Shown here: piece by piece, positions 15,366 to 23,758 of the stretch
Position numbering within the stretch: the stretch's first letter is position 1
Layout of the letters: each line of letters starts with the position of its first letter
DNA from: Variovorax sp. KBW07
GTDB lineage: Bacteria; Pseudomonadota; Gammaproteobacteria; Burkholderiales; Burkholderiaceae_C
Assembly (NCBI RefSeq): GCF_003852515.1
Contig: NZ_QAJK01000120.1
Coordinates: forward strand, 1-64,000
Reading direction: 5' to 3'
DNA length: 64,000 nt
Translations under genes and position numbers: made by a program
The notes under the pieces: generated by a model
Seen by the model: only the letters and a program-made list of their open reading frames with translations
Databases searched by the model: none
Told to the model about the DNA's origin: nothing

Positions 15366-16894
15366 GCAACGCCACGACGCCCCTGCTGCAGTTCCAGGCC
15401 ATCAGCAAGCGCTTCGGCGGCACGCAGGCCGTCGACAGTGTGACGCTCGACGTGCGCGCCGGCGAAATTCTTGCGCTGCTCGGCGAGAACGGCGCGGGCA
15501 AGTCGACGCTCATCAAGCTGCTGGCGGGCATCTACCCCGCGGACCAGGGCGAAATTTTCTTCGATGGCCGTGCGCAGGCCGACTGGCGGCGCAGTGACCG
15601 GCGCGAGCAGCCGGTGGCCTTCATTCACCAGGACCTGGGCCTTGTCGAGTGGATGACGGTGGCCGAGAACGTGTGCCTGGGCACCGGCTACCCGCGCCGA
15701 TTCGGCCTGATCGACTGGCCGGCCGCCAGCGCCACCGCGCGCCGCGTGATGGCGCGCGTGGACTGCGACATCGACCCCGGCCGCCGCGTGTTCTCGCTCA
15801 CGCGCGCCGAAAAATCATTGCTGGCCATCGGCCGCGCGCTCGAAGTGAAGGCGCGGCTGCTGGTGCTCGACGAGCCTTCGGCCAGCCTGCCGATGAGCGA
15901 CGTGGAGCGCATGTTCGGCGTGCTGCGCGAACTGCGCCGCCAGGGCATGGCGATGCTGTATGTGTCGCACCGGCTCGACGAGGTCATGGCCATCTCGGAC
16001 CGCGCGGCCGTGATGCGCGACGGCAAGCTGGTGGCCGTGAAGACCACCGCCGAAACGAACGAGGCAGAACTCGTGGGCCTGATCGTCGGCAAGGCCTTGT
16101 CGGCCTCGGTGCAGAAGGCCAGGGCGCCTGCGCGCAGCGAGCCCGCGTTGCTGCGGCTCGACGGCGCGGCCAGCGGCAACGCTGGGCCGCTGAGCCTGTC
16201 GGTGCATCGCGGCGAAGTGCTGGGGCTGGTGGGCCTGCGCGGCGCGGGGCATGAAGCCATCAGCCGCGCCATCTTCGGCCGCGAGCCGCTGTCGGCTGGC
16301 CGCATGCACCTGCTGGACAACGCCTGCGATTTCACTTGCCCCGCCGATGCCATCCGCGCGGGCGTGGCCTACGTGGCCGGCGAGCGGCTCGAAGAAAACC
16401 TGGCCGGCGCGATGACGGTGCTGGAGAACCTTTTCCCCAACGCCGCGATGCATGGCGACCGCGGCCTGGCCTTCGGCCGCCCGCGCCGCGAGAACGACAG
16501 CGCGCTGGGGCTGATCCGCCGCTTCGACATCAACCCGCCCGCGCCTTCGGCCGAGGTGCAGCAGCTGTCGGGCGGCAACCAGCAGAAGGTGGTGCTGGCG
16601 CGCTGGTTCCACCTGGACAAGCCGCTGGTGGTGCTCGAAGAGCCCACGGCCGGTGTCGACGTCGGCGCCAAGCGGCAGATCTACGGCGTGCTGCGCGAAC
16701 GCGCGGAGGCCGGCACCGCGTTGGTGGTGGTGTCCACCGACTTCGAGGAAGTCGCGACCGTCTGCACCCGGGTGCTGGTGTTCCGCGATGGCCTGATTGC
16801 CGCCGAACTCGAAGGCGAGGCAATCACGGTCGAAAAACTTCTGGCATTGGCAGCAGGCGCCGTCGTGGCGCGCGACGAGGAAATTTCCGCATGA
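15362..16894 (+). CDS. ribose-type sugar ABC transporter, double ATP-binding protein
   Basis: The energising subunit of a CUT2-type importer on the cytoplasmic face of the membrane. The 510-residue product has two nucleotide-binding domains. The first has Walker A GENGAGKST and Walker B LLVLDEPSASL, but its signature is degenerate (SLTRAEKSL instead of LSGGQ). The second has a degenerate Walker A (GLRGAGHEA), as is usual for RbsA-like proteins, and a good LSGGNQQKV signature. It overlaps the lactonase upstream and the permease downstream by ATGA. The substrate is probably an aldonate, lactone or related sugar, from context only. Confidence 0.93.
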   Translation: MSNATTPLLQFQAISKRFGGTQAVDSVTLDVRAGEILALLGENGAGKSTLIKLLAGIYPADQGEIFFDGRAQADWRRSDRREQPVAFIHQDLGLVEWMTVAENVCLGTGYPRRFGLIDWPAASATARRVMARVDCDIDPGRRVFSLTRAEKSLLAIGRALEVKARLLVLDEPSASLPMSDVERMFGVLRELRRQGMAMLYVSHRLDEVMAISDRAAVMRDGKLVAVKTTAETNEAELVGLIVGKALSASVQKARAPARSEPALLRLDGAASGNAGPLSLSVHRGEVLGLVGLRGAGHEAISRAIFGREPLSAGRMHLLDNACDFTCPADAIRAGVAYVAGERLEENLAGAMTVLENLFPNAAMHGDRGLAFGRPRRENDSALGLIRRFDINPPAPSAEVQQLSGGNQQKVVLARWFHLDKPLVVLEEPTAGVDVGAKRQIYGVLRERAEAGTALVVVSTDFEEVATVCTRVLVFRDGLIAAELEGEAITVEKLLALAAGAVVARDEEISA

Positions 16895-17979
16895 GCAGTT
16901 CGATCAAATCCACCGCGCTGGAACCCGACAAGTCCCTCGACGGCGAGGCGCTGTCCCTGGCGCAGCGCATCGGCCGCGCCATGCCGGTCTACGGGCTGGT
17001 GGTGCTGATGGTGGGGCTGGCGCTGTTGTTCTCGCTGCTGCTGCCCGACACTTTTCCGACGCTGTTCAACCTGCGCGCGATCCTGGCCGACAAGTCGGTC
17101 ATTGCCTTGCTCGCGCTGGCCGCGACCATTCCGATGATCACCGGCAAGATCGACCTCACGGTGGGCTACGGCATCGTGCTGTGGCACATCCTGGCGATCA
17201 GCCTGCAGACGCAGCTGGGCCTGCCATGGCCCGCCGCCGTGCTGGTGGTGCTGGCCTGCGCCGCGCTGTTCGGCGTGCTCAACGGCCTGCTGGTCGAGCT
17301 GGCACAGATCGATTCCTTCATTGCCACGCTGGGCACCGGCACCGTGATCTATGCGGTGGCCATGTGGCACAGCGGCGGGCGGCAGGTGGTGGGCGAGCTG
17401 CCCGACGGCTTCGTCGGCATCGCGGGCGGCGACCTGCTGGGCCTGCCCATCGGCGCCTTCTACGTGCTGGCGGTGAGCGTCACCCTGTGGGTGGTGACCG
17501 AGTTCACGCCGCTGGGCCGCGCGCTGTATGTGATCGGCGCCAACCCGAAGGCGGCGCAGCTCAACGGCATTGCGGTGCGCAAGCACGTGATGGGCGCGTT
17601 CGTCGCGTCGGGCCTGCTGTCGGGCTTCGCGGGCGTGCTGCTGGCTTCGCGGCTGCAGATCGGGCAGGCCAGCGTGGGGCTCGAATTCCTGCTGCCGGCG
17701 CTGGTGGGTGCCTTCCTTGGCTCGACCACCATCCGGCCCGGCCGCGTGAACGTGTGGGGCACGCTGGTCGGCGTGGCCATCCTGGCCATCGGCATTTCGG
17801 GCATCCAGCAGTTCGGCGGTGCCTTCTATGTCGAGCCGCTCTTCAACGGCTTGACGCTGCTGGTGTCCATCGGCATTGCGGGCTGGGCGCAGCAGCGCCG
17901 CAACCGCTCGATCAAGCGGCGCATTGCCGAGCGGCAGCTCGACCACGCGCAACCGGTTCCCTCGGCGCCGTCGAAGTGA
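16891..17979 (+). CDS. ribose-type sugar ABC transporter permease
   Basis: Membrane channel of the CUT2 importer. The 362-residue product has about ten hydrophobic segments after a polar N-terminal tail of roughly 30 residues. It contains the family block around LGRALYVIGANPKAAQLNGI, which contacts the ATPase, and the conserved FLGSTTIRPGRVNVWGTLVG stretch. ATG 16891 overlaps the ATPase stop. A 64-base gap with repeated CAACGAC words precedes the binding-protein gene. One permease gene is normal for this class and would act as a homodimer. Confidence 0.93.
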   Translation: MSSSIKSTALEPDKSLDGEALSLAQRIGRAMPVYGLVVLMVGLALLFSLLLPDTFPTLFNLRAILADKSVIALLALAATIPMITGKIDLTVGYGIVLWHILAISLQTQLGLPWPAAVLVVLACAALFGVLNGLLVELAQIDSFIATLGTGTVIYAVAMWHSGGRQVVGELPDGFVGIAGGDLLGLPIGAFYVLAVSVTLWVVTEFTPLGRALYVIGANPKAAQLNGIAVRKHVMGAFVASGLLSGFAGVLLASRLQIGQASVGLEFLLPALVGAFLGSTTIRPGRVNVWGTLVGVAILAIGISGIQQFGGAFYVEPLFNGLTLLVSIGIAGWAQQRRNRSIKRRIAERQLDHAQPVPSAPSK

Positions 17980-18043
17980 CGGCCTCTTTCAACGACTGCA
18001 ATTACTTCAACTATTGCAACGACCACAACGACTGGAGACACGC

Positions 18044-19174
18044 ATGATGATGAAGAAGAGTGAGCGTATTCACGCAGCACGCACCGTGGCCGCCGCCGTG
18101 CTGGCCCTGTGCGCCGCCACGCTGGCGCCCAAGGCCATGGCCGACGACTTTCTCGACGCTGCAAAGAAGAAGGTCGAGGTCGCCACCATGACCAAGGAAA
18201 AGTGGGACGGCCCCACCACCGGCCCCAAGGCCAGTGCGGGCAAGACCATCGTCTTCGTTGCCGGCGACATGAAGAACGGCGGCATCGTCGGCGTCAGCAA
18301 GGGCGTGGAAGAAGCGGCCCGCGCCATCGGCTGGACGGTGCGCGTCATCGACGGGCAGGGCACGGTCAGCGGGCGCACCGCGGCGCTCAACCAGGCGCTG
18401 GCCGTCAAGCCGGCCGGCATCGTGGTCGGCGGCTTCGACACCACCGAGCAGAAGGCCGCGTTCTCGGGCGCGGCCAAGTCGGGCATTCCGCTGGTCGGCT
18501 GGCACTCGGGCGAGCAACCCGGCCCCAACGACAAGGCCGGCCTGTTCGCCAATGTGACCACCGTGACCGACGACGTGGCCGATGTGGCGGCCTCGTGGGT
18601 GGTGGCCGATTCGGGCGGCAAGGCGGGCGTGGTGATCTTCACCGACTCGCAGTACGCCATTGCGCTGTACAAGGCCCGCGCCATGGAGGCCGTCATCAAG
18701 AAGTGCGGCGGCTGCACCGTGCTGAGCTTCGAGGACAGCCCGATTTCCGAAAGCTCCACCCGCATGCCGCAGCTCACCACCTCGCTGCTGCAGCGCTTCG
18801 GCGACAAGTGGACGCATTCGCTGGCCATCAACGACCTGTACTTCGACTTCATGGGCCCGTCGCTCACGGCGGCGGGCAAGAAGGGCGACGGCGCGCCCAA
18901 GGCGGTGTCGGCCGGCGACGGCTCCGAGGCCGCTTACCAGCGCATCCGCACGCAGCGCTACCAGGCCGGCACCGTGCCCGAGCCGCTGAACATGCAGGGC
19001 TGGCAGATCGTCGACGAACTGAACCGCGCCTTCGCCAAGGAGAAGTGGTCGGGCTACGTGCCCAAGGTGCACCTGGTGACGGCCGGCAACGTGGGCAAGG
19101 ACGGCGGGCCGAAGAACGTGTTCGACCCCGACAACGGCTACCGCACGCAGTACAAGACGGTCTGGGGCAAGTAG
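18044..19174 (+). CDS. sugar ABC transporter periplasmic substrate-binding protein
   Basis: It captures the sugar-like ligand in the periplasm for the adjacent permease. The 376-residue product opens with a Sec signal peptide (KKSER, hydrophobic AAAVLALCAATLA, cleavage near AMA-DDF). It then shows a type I periplasmic-binding fold with FVAGDMKNGGIVGVSKGVEE, IVVGGFDTTEQ and VVIFTDSQYAIALYK, which resembles ribose/xylose-type binding proteins. GGAG lies six bases before ATG 18044; two further ATGs follow immediately. It comes last in the operon, whereas the binding protein is often first. The ligand is not identifiable from sequence. Confidence 0.9.
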   Translation: MMMKKSERIHAARTVAAAVLALCAATLAPKAMADDFLDAAKKKVEVATMTKEKWDGPTTGPKASAGKTIVFVAGDMKNGGIVGVSKGVEEAARAIGWTVRVIDGQGTVSGRTAALNQALAVKPAGIVVGGFDTTEQKAAFSGAAKSGIPLVGWHSGEQPGPNDKAGLFANVTTVTDDVADVAASWVVADSGGKAGVVIFTDSQYAIALYKARAMEAVIKKCGGCTVLSFEDSPISESSTRMPQLTTSLLQRFGDKWTHSLAINDLYFDFMGPSLTAAGKKGDGAPKAVSAGDGSEAAYQRIRTQRYQAGTVPEPLNMQGWQIVDELNRAFAKEKWSGYVPKVHLVTAGNVGKDGGPKNVFDPDNGYRTQYKTVWGK

Positions 19175-19215
19175 GGCCGGGCCGGCAAGCGGCAAGCGGC
19201 AGGAGACTCAGAGCC

Positions 19216-19617
19216 TTAGAGCCAGTTGCCGCTTTGCGGCATCTGCACCTTCTCGGCCGGGTCGTTGCTCGTGACGAACGAGCCGATGACGATGCTCAGC
19301 AGCGAGATGAAGATGCTCGCGAACAGGGCGGTCCAGAAACCGGACACCCGGAATCCCTTCACCAGCGCCGCCACCAGCAAAATCATCAGCGCGTTGATGA
19401 CCAGCAGGAACAGCCCGAAGGTGACCAGCGTCAGCGGCAGCGTGAGCACGATCAGCAGCGGCTTGACGATGGCATTGGCCAGGCCGAGCAGCAGCGCCGA
19501 GACCACCAGTGCGCCGGTGCTGTCGAACTTCAGCCCGCGAAACAGGTGGCTGGCCACCCAGAGCGACACGGCGGTAATGGCCCAGTGGATGAGGAAAGGG
19601 GTCAGGTTGTTCAGCAT
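19216..19617 (-). CDS. phage holin-family IV-like small membrane protein
   Basis: The 133-residue product has four hydrophobic helices and the motif pattern of the 'phage_holin_4_2' (YvlD-like) family: NNLTPFLIHWAITAVSLWVA, GLKFDSTGALVVSALLLGLAN, NAIVKPLLIVLTLPLTLVTFG, then the last helix pair. Despite the family name these are usually chromosomal inner-membrane proteins of unknown role, and there is no phage context here. The frame extends upstream, but ATG 19617 is where the family begins. It overlaps the upstream VOC gene stop by seven bases, so the two are co-translated. Confidence 0.85.
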   Translation of the reverse strand: MLNNLTPFLIHWAITAVSLWVASHLFRGLKFDSTGALVVSALLLGLANAIVKPLLIVLTLPLTLVTFGLFLLVINALMILLVAALVKGFRVSGFWTALFASIFISLLSIVIGSFVTSNDPAEKVQMPQSGNWL

Positions 19618-20012
19618 GTCGGTGAAGGGGTGTGGCAGCAGACGCAGAGTTTGTTTCCGTCCGGATCGCGGAAGTAGGCGCCATAGTAGTTGGGGTGATA
19701 GTGCGGCCGCAGCCCCGGCGGGCCTTCGCACACGCCGCCCTGGCCCAGCGCCGTGGCATGGGCGCGGTCGACGCTGGCGCGGTCGGCGGCCATCAGCGCC
19801 ACCATCTGGCCGTTGCCCGGCGCCGCGGCATGGCCGTCGAACGGACTGCCCACCAGGAACAGCGGACGCGGCGCATCGGGGCTCTGCCAGCCGGCCCAGG
19901 GCCTGGTGTCGTCGCGAAACCTGAGCTTCAGGCCGAGTTCGTGCATGAGAGCCGTGTAGAAAGAAAACGCGCGCTCGAAGTCGGTCACGCCGATGAAAAC
20001 ATGGGACAGCAT
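19611..20012 (-). CDS. VOC family (glyoxalase/bleomycin-resistance-like) protein
   Basis: The 133-residue product follows the vicinal-oxygen-chelate pattern: MLSHVFIGVTDFERAFSFYT, a second half starting MVALMAADRASVDRAHATAL, and a C-terminal YYGAYFRDPDGNKLCV, with the metal-ligand positions of the family. The reaction is unknown; such proteins serve as isomerases, dioxygenases or resistance proteins. ATG 20012 is preferred over the upstream in-frame ATG 20084 because AGGAAGGAAA precedes it and the family starts here. It is divergent from the sensor kinase gene. Confidence 0.85.
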   Translation of the reverse strand: MLSHVFIGVTDFERAFSFYTALMHELGLKLRFRDDTRPWAGWQSPDAPRPLFLVGSPFDGHAAAPGNGQMVALMAADRASVDRAHATALGQGGVCEGPPGLRPHYHPNYYGAYFRDPDGNKLCVCCHTPSPTC

Positions 20013-20168
20013 GCGGAGTTTCCTTCCTTGGTTTTCAGCATTATCGGGGTCTGTTTTGATTTGTTGCCCCGTGAAACAATGCACGACGGCCCGTTAAGAT
20101 CGCCGACTTCTTCCCGCCCCCTCTTTCGTCCGATGGGGCTTTTTTCAGTGGCCGGATAAATAAGGGTC

Positions 20169-21593
20169 ATGCGCCATATGGCCAATGCGTCGATCGCCAG
20201 CTTGACACCCGCCCCGGCTTCGGCCGACGAGGCCGAATCGTGGGTGCGCGGCGAGCTCATCCGCAGCCTGATGCGCTCGGCGCGCGGCTCGTACTTCGTT
20301 TCCTTCGCGCTCATGCCGGCCATGGTCGGCCTGAACTGGGCCTATGTGCCCCGCTGGGAACTGCTCACCTGGCTGATGGCCGGCATCATTGCCACGGCCT
20401 GCCGTGCCTGGGGCGCGCGCGTTTATGCGGTGCGCTACGCCGGGCGCAGCGCCACGGCGCAGCAGCAGTTCACCGAGCGCTATGGCTTCATCTGGAGCAC
20501 CAGCGCGGTGGTGTGGGGCTTCTCGATCCTGCTGTTCTTCGAGCGCACGCCGCAGGTCAACCAGTTCATGAGCTGGCTCATCGTGGCCGGCGTGGGCACC
20601 TTCCCGCTCAACGGGCTGGCGCTGCATCCGCCGCTGCTCAAGCGTTATGTGAACACGCTGTTCATCACGATGCTGGGCGCGGTGCTGATCCGTCTGACGG
20701 TGCTCGTGTTGCAGCACCCGCAGTTCCAGTACAGCTACCTGATGCCGATCTTGCCGATCCTTCACTGGTTCCTGCTGCTCAGGGCGGGGCGGCACATCCA
20801 CGAGACGGCGCGCAACAGCCTGGAGCTGCTGTTCCACAACCACATTCTGATCAAGTCGCTGACCCAGCAACGCCAGGCGGCGGTGTCGGCCGTGGCCATG
20901 AAGAACCGCTTCCTGGCCAGCGCCGAGCACGACATGCGCCAGCCCGTGCTGGCACTTTCGTTGTATGCCGACTGGTTGCGCAACGAGCCCGAACTGGTGC
21001 TGGAGCTCGCCCCCAAGATCGTGCGCGCCACGCACGCGGTGAACGCGCTGTTCGACTCGATGTTCGACCTGGCGCGCATCGACTCGGGCCAGGTGCGCCT
21101 GCACATCGAGCGCGTCGACGTGTCGGAGCTGCTGCACGACCTGGAGCTGCAATACCGCCCGGTGGCCGAGAGCCGCGGGCTGGACTTTCGCGTGCACCTG
21201 ACCGAGGGCTCGTTCCTGACCGATCCGATTCGCGTGCGCCGCATGATCGGCAACCTGCTGGCCAACGCGATCAAGTACACGACCGAAGGCGGCGTGTTGC
21301 TGGCCGCCCGGCAGACGCGCGAAGGCATGCGCGTGGAGGTGTGGGACACGGGAATCGGCATTGCACCGGAGCATCTGCGCGATGTGTTCCTGGAGTTCTA
21401 CAAGGTGGCGGACCATGCGGGAACGTCCGACGGTTTCGGCCTGGGGCTGGCCATCGTGGCGCGGCTGTCGCATGTGCTGGGGCACCCGGTGAGCGTGCGT
21501 TCGCGGCTGGGTGGGGGCAGCGTGTTCCGCGTGGCTTTGCATGATGCCGACGAGGCTGTGGCGCAGGCCCGTGTGAGTGCTTCGGGCGGGTGA
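20169..21593 (+). CDS. membrane sensor histidine kinase
   Basis: The 474-residue product has about five or six membrane helices between residues 40 and 210 and no obvious periplasmic domain, then a HisKA/HATPase module: H box SAEHDMRQPVLAL (phospho-acceptor H254), N box LLANAIKY, G1 DTGIGI, G2 GFGLGLAIV. The HDxRQP type of H box recurs in betaproteobacterial kinases that lack their own receiver. No response regulator gene is adjacent in the same direction. A NarL-type regulator 1.5 kb away on the other strand is a possible partner. AAGG lies four bases before ATG 20169, and a second ATG follows at 20178. The signal is unknown. Confidence 0.9.
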   Translation: MRHMANASIASLTPAPASADEAESWVRGELIRSLMRSARGSYFVSFALMPAMVGLNWAYVPRWELLTWLMAGIIATACRAWGARVYAVRYAGRSATAQQQFTERYGFIWSTSAVVWGFSILLFFERTPQVNQFMSWLIVAGVGTFPLNGLALHPPLLKRYVNTLFITMLGAVLIRLTVLVLQHPQFQYSYLMPILPILHWFLLLRAGRHIHETARNSLELLFHNHILIKSLTQQRQAAVSAVAMKNRFLASAEHDMRQPVLALSLYADWLRNEPELVLELAPKIVRATHAVNALFDSMFDLARIDSGQVRLHIERVDVSELLHDLELQYRPVAESRGLDFRVHLTEGSFLTDPIRVRRMIGNLLANAIKYTTEGGVLLAARQTREGMRVEVWDTGIGIAPEHLRDVFLEFYKVADHAGTSDGFGLGLAIVARLSHVLGHPVSVRSRLGGGSVFRVALHDADEAVAQARVSASGG

Positions 21594-21739
21594 GTGAGTG
21601 CCTGCGCGAAAGCCCACGGCGCGATTCAGTAGTTGTTCGTGCTCCGACCGCGCGCGTCGCGTTCACGAATCTCTACAGCCCGCTCTTTCATAGGGTTGCC
21701 AAGGGCCTCGGGTAACTTGACCTGCTATCTTCATCCGCC

Positions 21740-21814
21740 ATGTACAAGCTCCAGAACCGAGATTCTGCGAGCAGGAGACCATCTTCAAAAGGGCGGGGGA
21801 TCAAACAGGTATGA
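21740..21814 (+). CDS. possible 24-codon upstream ORF before the lipoprotein gene
   Basis: ATG 21740 opens a short frame (MYKLQNRDSASR followed by a basic tail) whose TGA overlaps the lipoprotein ATG as ATGA at 21811-21814. The geometry is that of a coupled leader peptide, but no ribosome site is visible before it and the composition is not clearly protein-like. Confidence 0.2.
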   Translation: MYKLQNRDSASRRPSSKGRGIKQV

Positions 21815-22959
21815 CGCGTCAATTCAGGTACGTCTTGGGCGGGATCGCGCTCGCGTTGTTGGGCGCATGCGGAGGAGGCGGTGGTTCATCAGGCGGGGGT
21901 TTCCCGTTGCCGCTGCCAGTGACGGGTTTACCTGGCGTCGCTTCGCCGCCGGTCGCTGTGGTGACGAAATCTTCCAGTGGCATATTGGGCCAGATACTTA
22001 CTCTCGATGGCAGCGCGAGCACCACGTCAAACGGGAAGTCGCGGACGTTCACGTGGACATTGGAGTCCCAGCCTCTGAACAGCCAGGCTGTGCTTGCGGA
22101 CCCGGGTAGCGCAAGGCCATCCTTTGTCTTGGATGTTGTGGGCGACTACGTCGTGCGCCTCGTCGTGAGCGATGGAGAAAGGGACAGCGACCCCGTGCTC
22201 ACCACGATCACACCGGTGGTGCCGGCTGTCGCTGGTCCACTGTTGAAGTTCGCGATCATTGAAACGACCGCGGCGCTTGGTGCGCAAAGGTCCGCAACGT
22301 ATTCGGCATGCGATGCAGACAGACCAGAAAAATACCTTGCCGACTTCTGGCCTCCCGAATTGAGCGCAGGAACTTGCTATGGCGCAGCTGGAGTTCCCTC
22401 CGATTTCTATAGCAGCGCCAGGCTTTTCCTGGGCGGTGTGCTGATCGACAAGGACGGGGTCGTCGGAAGAATCGCGGGGCTGACTGACACTGCGCCCGGC
22501 GTATTCCCTGTTGATGCGCCGGCGACGCCGGTCAGCATGAGCTATGAGGCAAGCACAAACGTCGTGGGACTGGCACGTACGCCTCTTGGGAGGGGCGCTG
22601 GGGCCTCGATGGCCTACCGCATTCCTGGTTACCGGATGGTCTACATGCCCGACGTGATGGGGCTGCCACCCCAACGCCCCAAGGCCAGCTACCGAATCGT
22701 GGGTGCAGTAACTCCACAGAACGCGCCGCCGGGATGGGAAGCCTATGTTGAAACGCTGGTGCAGTTCGATGTTGCTACCTATACCGGCTCGAGTTTCAAT
22801 TCCCGCTTCACTGCTTATTCAAAGAAATTCACCACGGATTTTTCCGAGGACTTCGAGTTCGATCTGAATGCGGTCGCTCACAGCCAGTTCACCGGTGATC
22901 AGGCGGCTTATGAAATAGCGGTAATCCACCAAGTGGCATACCGACGAAAGTCGAACTGA
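21811..22959 (+). CDS. secreted lipoprotein with PKD/REJ-like domain, function unknown
   Basis: The 382-residue product starts with a lipoprotein signal (hydrophobic GGIALALLGAC, lipobox LGAC), then a Gly/Ser linker and a beta-rich domain with ILTLDGSASTTSNGKSRTFT and DYVVRLVVSDGERDSD, typical of PKD/REJ-like surface modules. The rest (about 145-382) is unrecognised but has two or three cysteines and many aromatics, consistent with an exported beta protein. Codons carry more A/T at third positions than the neighbours, suggesting recent acquisition or weak expression. The gap 21594-21810 holds no gene beyond the possible short ORF. A terminator follows. Confidence 0.8.
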   Translation: MTRQFRYVLGGIALALLGACGGGGGSSGGGFPLPLPVTGLPGVASPPVAVVTKSSSGILGQILTLDGSASTTSNGKSRTFTWTLESQPLNSQAVLADPGSARPSFVLDVVGDYVVRLVVSDGERDSDPVLTTITPVVPAVAGPLLKFAIIETTAALGAQRSATYSACDADRPEKYLADFWPPELSAGTCYGAAGVPSDFYSSARLFLGGVLIDKDGVVGRIAGLTDTAPGVFPVDAPATPVSMSYEASTNVVGLARTPLGRGAGASMAYRIPGYRMVYMPDVMGLPPQRPKASYRIVGAVTPQNAPPGWEAYVETLVQFDVATYTGSSFNSRFTAYSKKFTTDFSEDFEFDLNAVAHSQFTGDQAAYEIAVIHQVAYRRKSN

Positions 22960-22994
22960 GGGTAGGGCCGACGCGCCATTGCACGGGCGTTTGT

Positions 22995-23042
22995 TTTCCC
23001 AAGAAAAAAACCGCGCACAAAGCGCGGTTTCTTTTTTGGGGA
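22995..23042. terminator. bidirectional rho-independent terminator
   Basis: AAACCGCGC (23008-23016) pairs with GCGCGGTTT (23022-23030) around the loop ACAAA. It is followed by CTTTTTT on the plus strand and preceded by GAAAAAAA, which reads as a T-run on the minus strand. It ends both the lipoprotein gene and the leftward response-regulator transcript. Confidence 0.9.
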
Positions 23043-23085
23043 AACCCTGAGGAGCCGGCGTTGCCGGTCCTCGGGTGAGGGGCGT

Positions 23086-23685
23086 TCAGCCCGACAGCAA
23101 TCCGTTGGTACGCGCGAAGTGCAGTGCCTGCGTGCGGCTCTTCACACCCAGGCGGCGGAACAGGCGCCACAGGTGAACCTTCACCGTGTGCTCGCTGATT
23201 TCCAGGTCCGTCGCGATGTCGCGATTGCTCATGCCCTTGTCGAGCATGGCGATCAGCTGCGTCTGGCGCTTCGACAGCTTGCCGCTGTTTGCCGCCGGTG
23301 GTTCGTCGGCCTCTTCCGAGCCCGCCATCAGCAGCCCGCGCAGGGCCGCCGCCAGCTCGTTCGAGCTTGCCGACTTCTCGATGTACGTGTCGGCACCCGC
23401 TTCGATGCATGCGTCTTCCATGTCCGCTGCCGGCGCCGCCGAATACACGGCGATCGGCACGTTCGGATAGACCTGCTTGACCGCGATCACACCCGAGACG
23501 CCGTTCGTGTCCGGGAGCTTCAGGTCCAGGCAGAAAAGGGTGGGAGCGCCACGCTGCTGGACCGAGCCCGCGAGCTTGTCGAGGCGTTCGAGCTCGACGA
23601 TGTTCTCGGCCGGTCGCAAGCGCCGCAAGACCATCACGATCGCGTCGCGCATCAAGGGGTGGTCGTCGATGACATAAATGCTCAT
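23086..23685 (-). CDS. NarL/LuxR-type response regulator
   Basis: The 199-residue product has a receiver domain with acidic pocket DDH (7-9) and phospho-acceptor D54 in LFCLDLKLPD, then the conserved S/T (YSAAP) and K (EKSAS). A LuxR helix-turn-helix follows: LSKRQTQLIAMLDKGMSNRD and TVKVHLWRLFRRLGVKSR. The frame is open further upstream, but ATG 23685 has GGAAGAA before it and starts the receiver correctly. It is the last gene of the leftward trpS group, 73 bases after trpS. No kinase is adjacent in the same unit; the sensor kinase at 20169 is the nearest candidate. Confidence 0.92.
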   Translation of the reverse strand: MSIYVIDDHPLMRDAIVMVLRRLRPAENIVELERLDKLAGSVQQRGAPTLFCLDLKLPDTNGVSGVIAVKQVYPNVPIAVYSAAPAADMEDACIEAGADTYIEKSASSNELAAALRGLLMAGSEEADEPPAANSGKLSKRQTQLIAMLDKGMSNRDIATDLEISEHTVKVHLWRLFRRLGVKSRTQALHFARTNGLLSG

Positions 23686-23758
23686 GTTTTCTTCCTTTGT
23701 GATCGCACCGTCTTCTCTCTTCCTGCTCACCGGCGGATCGGCCGGTGGGTCTGCCGGC

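Noticed and set aside
19216-19617. Prophage remnant suggested by the holin-family protein
   Set aside because: There is no other phage gene nearby; this family is normally chromosomal and not a lysis protein.
20111-20149. Terminator-like GCCCC...GGGGC followed by TTTTTT before the sensor kinase
   Set aside because: The stem is only five base pairs around a 14-base loop and lies within 20 bases of the start codon; too weak to call.
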